DNA from: an uncultured Janibacter sp.
Lineage (GTDB): Bacteria; Actinomycetota; Actinomycetes; Actinomycetales; Dermatophilaceae
Length of the DNA stretch: 5,141 nucleotides
Assembly: GCA_946222495.1 (NCBI GenBank)
Contig: CAMICF010000211.1
Coordinates: forward strand, 1-5,141
Direction of reading: 5' to 3'
A program made the translations under genes and the position numbers. Shown here one piece after another: positions 1 through 5,141 of the stretch. Position 1 is the stretch's first letter, and the number at the start of each line of letters is the position of its first letter. The notes beneath the pieces are model-generated. The model did not search any database and was not told where the DNA came from. It saw nothing but the letters and a program-made list of their open reading frames with translations.

Positions 1-51
1 TGCCCGCCCTACACCCGACCCCGTGTCACCAACCTCATGCACCGCAACACC

Positions 52-57
52 TAGGGT
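52..57 (+). promoter_or_regulatory. Candidate -10 box (TAGGGT) for a leaderless mRNA of the PHP gene
   Basis: The hexamer TAGGGT fits the TANNNT -10 pattern common in actinobacterial sigma-A promoters. Seven bases separate it from the GTG at 65, so a transcript would be expected to begin at or next to that GTG, giving a leaderless message. No good TTGACA-like -35 box lies 16-19 bases upstream (that stretch is C-rich), which is common for such promoters. The same bases contain AGGG (53-56), which could instead serve as a weak ribosome binding site eight bases before the GTG. The sequence alone cannot separate the two readings. Confidence 0.45.
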
Positions 58-64
58 GGTTGAG

Positions 65-916
65 GTGATCGACCTCCACACCCACTCCTCCCGCAGCGAC
101 GGGACGGACACCCCCGCCGAGCTCGTCGCCCAGGCGGGCGAGGCCGGCCTGACGACGCTCGCGCTCACCGACCACGACACGACGGCGGGCTGGGCCGAGG
201 CGGCGGAGGCGGCGCAGCGCGAGGGCATCGCCCTGGTGCGCGGGGCCGAGCTCTCCACGCGTTACGACGGGGGCAGCATCCACCTGCTGGCCTATCTCTT
301 CGACCCGGACCACGAGGGCCTCGCCGCCGAGATGGACCGGGTCATCCACGACCGTCTGCCGCGGTTGCAGCGGATCGTCGAGCGGCTGGGCGAGGACGGC
401 TTCGACATCACCTGGGAGGACGTGCAGGCGCAGCTCGGGGAGGGGCGACGCACCCCGTCGCGGCCGCACATCGCCGATGCCCTCGTCGCGAAGGGGTACG
501 CGGACCACCGCGACGAGATCTTCCGCCGGTGGCTGCACCACGGATCGCGCTACTACGTGCCCTACTACTCGATCGACACCGTGACCGCGATCCGGCTCGT
601 CCGCGATGCCGGCGGGTTCGCGGTGCTCGCGCACCCCTTCGCCTCCCGTCGTCAGCGTGCCGTGTCCGCGGAGTCCCTGCCCGCGCTCGTCGAGGCGGGC
701 CTCGGCGGCATCGAGGCGGAGCACCGCGACCAGGACGAGGAGGAGCAGATGCTCGCCCGGCGGCTCGCGGCCCAGCACGGCCTCGTCGTGACCGGCAGCA
801 GCGACTTCCACGGGGACGGCAAGCTCAACCGGCTGGGGGAGAACACCACCGCGCCGGAGGTGCTCGAGTGGATCGAGGCCTCCACGTCCGGGGCCACCCC
901 CGTCATCCGTCCCTGA
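65..916 (+). CDS. PHP-domain metal-dependent phosphoesterase (nucleoside 3',5'-bisphosphatase / RNase AM-like)
   Basis: This is a 283-residue cytoplasmic enzyme of the PHP superfamily. Numbering from GTG 65, the expected metal ligands are visible: H5 and H7 in DLHTHS, D12, the D36-H37-D38 motif (LTDHDTT), E62 (GAELS), H73 (IHLLAY), H190 (VLAHP), and D247/H249 in GSSDFHG. An inserted helical segment around residues 80-175 carries RPHIADALV and YYVPYYS, as in stand-alone family members. Family members such as E. coli YciV and its homologue from Chromobacterium violaceum hydrolyse nucleoside 3',5'-bisphosphates or trim RNA 5' ends and are about 280-295 residues long, so this protein looks full length. 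I chose GTG 65 because homologues begin very near the HxH motif. GTG 56 and GTG 23 are also in frame but add a tail (TSCTATPRVVE) of no recognisable kind. Exact substrate is inferred. The next gene is 103 bases downstream and functionally unrelated. Confidence 0.9.
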   Translation: MIDLHTHSSRSDGTDTPAELVAQAGEAGLTTLALTDHDTTAGWAEAAEAAQREGIALVRGAELSTRYDGGSIHLLAYLFDPDHEGLAAEMDRVIHDRLPRLQRIVERLGEDGFDITWEDVQAQLGEGRRTPSRPHIADALVAKGYADHRDEIFRRWLHHGSRYYVPYYSIDTVTAIRLVRDAGGFAVLAHPFASRRQRAVSAESLPALVEAGLGGIEAEHRDQDEEEQMLARRLAAQHGLVVTGSSDFHGDGKLNRLGENTTAPEVLEWIEASTSGATPVIRP

Positions 917-957
917 CACCCGTCTCCCGGTCGCGCCGCGCGGCCGGGGTGGCGTGG

Positions 958-971
958 CCGCCGGACGGCGG
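958..971. other. Short GC hairpin between the PHP and parA-like genes
   Basis: CCGCC at 958-962 pairs perfectly with GGCGG at 967-971 around a four-base loop, with a possible extra G-U pair outside. No T-run follows, so it is not a standard intrinsic terminator; chance is plausible at this GC content. The 103-base gap (917-1019) that holds it contains no TA dinucleotide, hence no TANNNT -10 box, and nothing else I can identify except the ribosome binding site of the next gene. Confidence 0.2.
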
Positions 972-1003
972 TGACCTGAGAAGATGACCGGGCATCCGCG
1001 GAG

Positions 1004-1010
1004 AGAAGGG
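1004..1010 (+). promoter_or_regulatory. Ribosome binding site that favours GTG 1020 as the parA-like start
   Basis: AGAAGGG ends nine bases before GTG 1020, a normal spacing. The in-frame ATG at 984 has only a weak purine stretch ahead of it and would add twelve residues (TGHPRREGHPN) that are not typical of the family. The site therefore supports the shorter protein. Confidence 0.6.
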
Positions 1011-1019
1011 CATCCCAAC

Positions 1020-1793
1020 GTGGCACGAGCCAAGAAGTCGGCGATCATCGCCGTCGCGAACCAGAAGGGCGGCGTCGCCAAGACGACGTCCGTCGCCTCC
1101 ATCGGGGCGGCCATGGCCGAGACCGGGCGACGTGTCCTCCTCGTCGACCTCGACCCGCAGGCCAGCCTGACCTTCAGCCTGGGCATCGACCCCGATGCGG
1201 TGGACCTGTCCGTGCACGAGGTCGTCCTCGGCCAGGCGGAGATCGCCGACGCGATCCTCGAGGCGAGCGAGGGCATCGACCTGCTCCCGTCGACGATCGA
1301 GCTCGCCGGCGCGGAGGCGCAGCTCCTCACCCGCCCCGGACGCGAGTTCGTCCTCCAGTCGGTCATCGAGGAGGTGCGCGCGGACTACGACGTCATCCTC
1401 CTCGACTGCAGCCCCAGCCTCGGGGTGCTCACCCTCGCCGCCCTCACCGCCGCGACCGGCCTGATCATCCCCATGCAGGCCGAGATGCTCAGCCACCGGG
1501 GGGTCGGCCAGCTCCTCGACACCGTCAAGGACGTCAAGAAGCTGCTCAACAAGAAGCTCAAGACCATCGGCATCCTCCCGACGATGTACGACGGCCGCTC
1601 CAACCACTCCCGCGAGGTCCTCGAGGACCTCGGCACGCGCTACAAGCTGCCCGTCCTCGAGCCGCCGATCCCGCGCACCGTCCGCTTCGCGGAGGCCCCG
1701 GCGGCCGGTCGCTCCATCCTCGACACCGCGCGCACGAGCAAGGGCGCCGTGGCCTACCGCGAGGTCACCGAGAGCATTCTCGCGGCGCTCTGA
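1020..1793 (+). CDS. Orphan ParA/Soj-family ATPase
   Basis: The protein has 257 residues, the normal size for a small chromosomal ParA/Soj without an N-terminal DNA-binding domain. From GTG 1020, a deviant Walker A motif lies at residues 16-23 (KGGVAKTT, signature lysine K16 and P-loop K21), switch I-like VDLDPQ around residues 40-45, and Walker B at 125-129 (VILLD) followed by CSPSLGVLTLAAL. The C-terminal part has PTMYDGRSNHSREV and PPIPRTVRFAEA, both typical of Soj-like proteins. Family members dimerise on ATP, bind DNA nonspecifically and position chromosomes, plasmids or protein cargo. It strongly resembles, from memory, the second ParA-like protein of mycobacteria (Rv3213c type), not the parAB pair near oriC. 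No ParB gene or parS-like site is in the window, so it is best called an orphan. A CpsD-type tyrosine kinase is unlikely because no C-terminal tyrosine cluster is present. The next gene begins 13 bases after the stop, suggesting one transcript. Confidence 0.92.
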   Translation: MARAKKSAIIAVANQKGGVAKTTSVASIGAAMAETGRRVLLVDLDPQASLTFSLGIDPDAVDLSVHEVVLGQAEIADAILEASEGIDLLPSTIELAGAEAQLLTRPGREFVLQSVIEEVRADYDVILLDCSPSLGVLTLAALTAATGLIIPMQAEMLSHRGVGQLLDTVKDVKKLLNKKLKTIGILPTMYDGRSNHSREVLEDLGTRYKLPVLEPPIPRTVRFAEAPAAGRSILDTARTSKGAVAYREVTESILAAL

Positions 1794-1806
1794 GCGCGAC
1801 CTCGTC

Positions 1807-3939
1807 ATGGCCTCACTGCAACGTGCCCGCAGCCTCGCCGCCGGCGGTGCCCGCGCCGTCCTCACCGGGGACCCCGCCGCCCGTCGGCGGGTGATCGACC
1901 CCCTTCGCGCCCGGGTGGCGCCGACCTCGACCGCCGGCCTTGACCCGCTGCTCGCCGGCTACGTCAGGGGCGCGGAGGAGATCGGTGTCGACGACCTCGT
2001 GGCCACCGCCCACCGCACCCGGTCCGCCCTGCTCCGTGAGGTCGCCCGCGTCCTGTCCGAGCGCACCGGCGCACCGAGCTGGCGCGCCGGGTGGGCCGAG
2101 CTGCTCACGACGAGCGGCGACGCGGGCCTGGCCCGCACCGGGTCTGCGGTCTTCCGGGAGCTCGTCGACGACGGGCACGCCGACCAGCTGACCGCCCGGC
2201 AGGCGCTGCTCCACGCGCACACCCTCCTCCTGCACCAGGTGGAGGCCGGTGAGGGCGCCGCGGTCCTCGCGGCCCAGCTGCCGCAGCTGACCCAGCTCTC
2301 CACGGACGAGCAGGCGGACCTCGCCACGGACCTCGCGCACCCGGACATCACCGGCGACGCGGCCACGTGGTGGCCCCTGCTCACCCGCCGGTGGCTCGAC
2401 GCCGGGATGCTCGTCCCACGGCTGCTCACCGATGACGAGCTCGCCGAGGTCATCGGCACCGAGGCCGTCGCGGCCTTCGGTGACGACCTGCCGGTCTTCG
2501 ACCGCGTGGGGCCCGACCGGGCCGAGCTCGCCGAGCGGCGTGCCGGCCTCGCCGGACGCCTCGCCGAGGCCACCGGACGGCGGACGGACGTCGCGAACCT
2601 GCCCCTCGTGAGCGTCGTCGTCACCGCCTACCGCCCAGGGGCGTGGCTCGCCACGGCGATCCGGGCCCTCCTCGACCAGACCTGGACGAACCTCGAGGTC
2701 CTCGTCGTCGACGACGCCTCCGGACCCGAGCACACCGACGAGATCGCCCGCCTCACGGCTCTCGACCCGCGGGCGCGGGTCATCACGCGGGAGCGCAACG
2801 GCGGTGCCTACCGCGCACGCAACCTCGGTGTCGCAGAGGCGAAGGGGGACTACCTCGCCTTCCTCGACGCGGACGACTGGTGCCACCCGGAGCGCATCGA
2901 GCGACAGGTCCTGCCGCTGCTCGCCGACCCCGACCTCGTCGGCACGCACGCGCTCGCGATCCGCGGCGACGAGGAGCTGCGGCTCATGTGGCTCGGCTAC
3001 CCGGCCGTGCGCCACAACGCCTGCGGGCTCGTGATGCCCCGGTCCACGCGGAAACGGGTGGGGACCTTCGACGACGTGCGCAAGAGCGCCGACAGCGAGT
3101 TCAACGCCCGCATCGAGGCCGTCACCGGTCAGGTGCCGCCGATGGTGACGCCGCCCCTGCAGCTGACCCGGCTGCGCTCGGGCTCCTTGTCCCGCAGCGA
3201 CTTCGGCGTCGGCTGGGGTGTCGGTGGTCGTCTGGCGTACCGCCTGGCGTACAAGTCGTGGCACCGCTATCTCGCCTCCGTCCGGGCGAAGGGGATGCTG
3301 CCCGGCCAGCCCGACGGCACCGCCGAGTACCCGGGCGGGCCGCCACCCGGCCTCGACCTCGAGTGGGCCACCCGGCACGGCGAGTCCGTGCCGAGCCGGC
3401 TGCGGGCGACGGGCCGACCCTTCGCCGCCCCCCATGCCTGGGTGTCCCCGCACCCCCTGCCGCCCGTTGACCTCCTCGTCGTCGACGACGCCGCGGACAC
3501 GATGGTCGACCCCGCCGAGCTCCGCGACGTGCTCGAGCGGCTGCGCGGCAACGGCCTGCGGATCGGCCTCCTCCACCGGGAGAACCCCGCCCGCCTGCGG
3601 CTCTACCGCAAGCCCGTGCTGCCGCTCGTCCGGGACCTGCTCGACTCCGTCGACGACGTCGTCCAGGTCCACCCGGAGGAGCACGTCGAGGCCGGGGTCA
3701 CGTGGGTCCGGTGTGCCGAGGCACTCTCCGTGGACCGCCCGGCACCCGACCTGGCCACCGGCACCGTCATCGTCACTCGGCCCACCGGGACCCGCACGCA
3801 CCGCGTCGACCCGGCCTGGACCCGCGCCGCCGTCGAGGCCGAGCTGCAGACGTGGGGCATCCCCGCGGGGAGCGCACGGTGGTTGCCGGAGCAGGACGCC
3901 GAGGAGCGGGTGCACCAGCTGATGAAGGAGACCCGATGA
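1807..3939 (+). CDS. Large multi-domain glycosyltransferase with a central GT2 domain
   Basis: This 710-residue protein has three parts. Residues 1-264 are mostly helical, rich in Ala, Leu and Arg, and I recognise no family. Residues 265 to about 480 form a GT2 (GT-A fold) catalytic domain: LVSVVVTAYRP at 267-277, VVDDAS at 300-305 (nucleotide-binding strand), GAYRARNLG ending at 341, and the metal/nucleotide DxD at 354-356 in FLDADDW. ADSEF at 428-432 has acidic residues where GT2 enzymes usually carry the catalytic base. Residues about 553-700 alternate predicted strands and helices (VDLLVVDDA 554-562, LRIGLLHRE 584-592, DDVVQVHPE 616-624), resembling one Rossmann half of a GT-B enzyme. No signal peptide or membrane segment is evident, so it probably acts at the inner face of the membrane on an activated sugar. 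The ATG at 1807 has only a weak ribosome binding site, but no better start is close. The end overlaps the next glycosyltransferase. Sugar and acceptor cannot be read from the sequence. Confidence 0.85.
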   Translation: MASLQRARSLAAGGARAVLTGDPAARRRVIDPLRARVAPTSTAGLDPLLAGYVRGAEEIGVDDLVATAHRTRSALLREVARVLSERTGAPSWRAGWAELLTTSGDAGLARTGSAVFRELVDDGHADQLTARQALLHAHTLLLHQVEAGEGAAVLAAQLPQLTQLSTDEQADLATDLAHPDITGDAATWWPLLTRRWLDAGMLVPRLLTDDELAEVIGTEAVAAFGDDLPVFDRVGPDRAELAERRAGLAGRLAEATGRRTDVANLPLVSVVVTAYRPGAWLATAIRALLDQTWTNLEVLVVDDASGPEHTDEIARLTALDPRARVITRERNGGAYRARNLGVAEAKGDYLAFLDADDWCHPERIERQVLPLLADPDLVGTHALAIRGDEELRLMWLGYPAVRHNACGLVMPRSTRKRVGTFDDVRKSADSEFNARIEAVTGQVPPMVTPPLQLTRLRSGSLSRSDFGVGWGVGGRLAYRLAYKSWHRYLASVRAKGMLPGQPDGTAEYPGGPPPGLDLEWATRHGESVPSRLRATGRPFAAPHAWVSPHPLPPVDLLVVDDAADTMVDPAELRDVLERLRGNGLRIGLLHRENPARLRLYRKPVLPLVRDLLDSVDDVVQVHPEEHVEAGVTWVRCAEALSVDRPAPDLATGTVIVTRPTGTRTHRVDPAWTRAAVEAELQTWGIPAGSARWLPEQDAEERVHQLMKETR
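3232..3252 (+). repeat. Small imperfect tandem repeat inside the GT2 gene
   Basis: CTGGCGTAC occurs at 3232-3240 and again at 3244-3252, a 12-base period encoding LAYR-LAYK (residues 476-483), just after the GT2 core. It is in frame and could be a local duplication or simply a helical sequence with repeated codons. Confidence 0.5.
3925..3930 (+). promoter_or_regulatory. Strong ribosome binding site inside the end of the GT2 gene
   Basis: AAGGAG ends five bases before the ATG at 3936 and lies within the last codons of the preceding gene. It is the best Shine-Dalgarno match in the window. With the ATGA overlap it fixes the start of the last gene and points to translational coupling. Confidence 0.8.
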
Positions 3940-5141
3940 GCGCCTCGAAGATCCCGGCCCCCCTGCGCGGCCCGGCGAAGTCCGTGCGTGACGCCGTGCG
4001 CGGCGCGGCCAGCGGTCCGCGGGACCGTCGCGCGGCCCACCACCGCCGGCAGCGGGCCATGGCCCCGGTCGACCCGCCGCGCCTTCCCCGGGAGGCACGG
4101 CTGCGGGTGCAGGTGCTCGCCTCGGACCGGGTGGTCGCCGGTCTCGCCGGGCAGTGGGAGCTGACGTCGGAGCGCCCCGACGTCGTCCTCGTCGAGGTCG
4201 ACGCGACGAGCGCCGTGACGCTCGAGGCGCCCTTCGCCGAGCAGCGGCGGGCGGTGCTCGCCGCGACCGTCCCCGTCGTCGTCTGGGTCACCGCGAGCGC
4301 CCGCGTCGCAGCGGCCGACGTGACCCGTCTCCTCGAGGGCGTGACGGCCCCCGTCCACGTCGTCGTCGACGACGCAGGGAGCGTCGAGGACTGGTCCACG
4401 GGCCTGGGGCGCGTCGTCGAGCACGTCGGTCCCGCAGCGGATCCCGTGGTGCACTCCCCGGCGGTCGTCGGCTCCACCGTGCGCCGGGAGCACGTCCTCG
4501 CCCTCGTCGGCGACGGCGGCTTCGACCGGGCCCGGCTCACCCCGGTCCAGCCGGAGCGGCTCGACGTCATCGCCGGTGACGATGCCGCGACCGAGCTGCC
4601 GGGGGACCGGCCGGTGCTCGGGCACTACCGGGCGGCGGCCTTCGTCGCGGACCGTCCGCTCACCGCGTGGCACGCCGTCGAGGCGGCGGCCGCCGGCACC
4701 GCCCTCATCGCCGGCAGCGACGTGACGCGGATCCCCGAGGACCTTGCGGCACAGGCCTGCCCGGTCGAGGACGACACCCAGCTGCGACAGCAGTCCATCG
4801 CCCACCTCTGGCAGGACGAGGTCGTGGACCGGTCCGCCCAGGTGACCTCCCGGACCGTGCGCCAGGGGCACACCTTCGCCCACCGCACGGCGACCCTCGA
4901 GGCTCTCGTGGGGCACCCGAGGCACGTGCGAAGGGGGCGGCCCGGGACGCCCTTCGACCGGTCCGTCAGCGCGGTGATCTCGACGAACCGGACCCACGAG
5001 CTCGACACGATCGCGGACAACATGGCGCGGCAGAGCGCGCTGGCCACGGGTGACCTGCAGGTCGTCCTCGTCCTCCACGGCCTCGACGTGTCGGTCGCGG
5101 ACGTCGAGGCGCGCTTCCGGGACCAGGGCATCGAGCGGCTC
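3936..5141 (+). CDS. Two-domain glycosyltransferase, GT-B-like then GT-A-like (partial, 3' end outside window)
   Basis: The frame from ATG 3936 stays open for 402 codons to the window edge, so the C-terminus is missing. Residues 1-50 are basic and low in complexity, without a hydrophobic signal. Residues about 55-328 look like a GT-B glycosyltransferase of the CgeB/group-1 kind: RPDVVLVEVD at 80-89, VPVVVWVT in the next strand, LGHYRAAAF at 228-236, the acidic and glycine residues of a nucleotide-sugar site at E249 and G254 (HAVEAAAAGTALIAGSD), and the helix HTFAHRTATLEAL at 312-324, which resembles the end of that family. After a basic linker (RHVRRGRP, 329-336), VSAVISTNRTHELDTI from residue 344 starts a second, GT2-like domain, continuing with LQVVLVLHGLD. 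The ATGA overlap with the upstream glycosyltransferase implies coupled synthesis and work on the same glycan. Donor and acceptor are unknown. The GT-B call is by motif resemblance only; the first domain could be a degenerate, non-catalytic copy. Confidence 0.78.
   Translation, partial: MSASKIPAPLRGPAKSVRDAVRGAASGPRDRRAAHHRRQRAMAPVDPPRLPREARLRVQVLASDRVVAGLAGQWELTSERPDVVLVEVDATSAVTLEAPFAEQRRAVLAATVPVVVWVTASARVAAADVTRLLEGVTAPVHVVVDDAGSVEDWSTGLGRVVEHVGPAADPVVHSPAVVGSTVRREHVLALVGDGGFDRARLTPVQPERLDVIAGDDAATELPGDRPVLGHYRAAAFVADRPLTAWHAVEAAAAGTALIAGSDVTRIPEDLAAQACPVEDDTQLRQQSIAHLWQDEVVDRSAQVTSRTVRQGHTFAHRTATLEALVGHPRHVRRGRPGTPFDRSVSAVISTNRTHELDTIADNMARQSALATGDLQVVLVLHGLDVSVADVEARFRDQGIERL

Noticed and set aside
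23..64. GTG 23 as the start of the PHP protein
   Set aside because: It adds 14 residues absent from typical family members, which begin a few residues before the HxH motif. The -10 / AGGG signals sit just before GTG 65.
917..1019. Search for a parS-like site or parB remnant near the ParA gene
   Set aside because: Nothing resembling TGTTTCACGTGAAACA is visible anywhere in the window, and no ParB-like protein is encoded here.
35..1366. A 443-codon open frame on the - strand across the PHP and ParA genes
   Set aside because: It runs antisense through two recognised genes and their gap, and its translation is Arg/Gly/Ala-rich without motifs.
1813..4098. A 761-codon open frame on the - strand, antisense to the GT2 gene
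   Set aside because: It is a GC-bias shadow: the opposite frame has clear GT2 motifs, and this one is low-complexity Gly/Arg/Pro/Val sequence with no recognisable domain.
4361..4374. A 14-base perfect palindrome (CGTCGTCGACGACG) present three times: 2703-2716, 3477-3490 and 4361-4374
   Set aside because: Each copy overlaps codons for a Val-Val-Asp-Asp stretch in a Rossmann-type strand, using the favoured GTC and GAC codons. Codon bias plus a shared protein motif explains it without an operator or binding site.
4154..4579. An open frame on the + strand inside the last gene (and a similar one at 4667-5053)
   Set aside because: It is in the wrong frame relative to ATG 3936, extremely Arg-rich and shows no motifs; the 3936 frame carries glycosyltransferase motifs and is open throughout.
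3603..5078. A 491-codon open frame on the - strand at the right end
   Set aside because: It is antisense to the two glycosyltransferase genes and shows only composition-driven sequence (HVGRCD, RGEHRPP and similar) with no family resemblance.

Overview
The window is a compact, very GC-rich stretch with strong G/C preference at third codon positions. All four genes lie on the + strand and occupy almost the whole sequence. The base composition, the use of GTG starts, the TANNNT-type -10 box and a ParA of the type I remember from actinobacterial chromosomes suggest an actinobacterium. Micrococcales, perhaps Intrasporangiaceae-like, is my guess; it was not tested by any search.

Layout: (1) positions 65-916 encode a PHP-domain metal-dependent phosphoesterase of the nucleoside-bisphosphatase / RNase AM (YciV/TrpH) type, with a candidate promoter immediately in front of it that would give a leaderless mRNA. 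(2) After a 103-base gap with no TA dinucleotide, 1020-1793 encode an orphan ParA/Soj-family ATPase with no parB or parS in view. (3) Thirteen bases later, 1807-3939 encode a 710-residue protein with a GT2 glycosyltransferase domain in the middle, an unrecognised helical N-terminal third and a Rossmann-like C-terminal part. (4) The last gene starts at 3936 in an ATGA overlap and runs open to the window edge. Its visible 402 residues contain a GT-B-like (CgeB / group-1) domain, followed by the beginning of a GT-A (GT2) domain.

Genes 3 and 4 are almost certainly translationally coupled and probably act on the same cell-surface polysaccharide or wall glycopolymer. The ParA gene sits close enough to be co-transcribed with them, so a position-setting ATPase may be linked to a glycan-synthesis operon; this is inference from spacing only. 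The PHP gene is probably a housekeeping nucleotide/RNA-recycling enzyme, unrelated in function. I see no RNA genes, mobile elements, CRISPR arrays or clear terminators. Nothing here is demonstrably a new system. The most notable points are the multi-domain glycosyltransferase architectures, the ParA-glycosyltransferase proximity and the candidate leaderless promoter.
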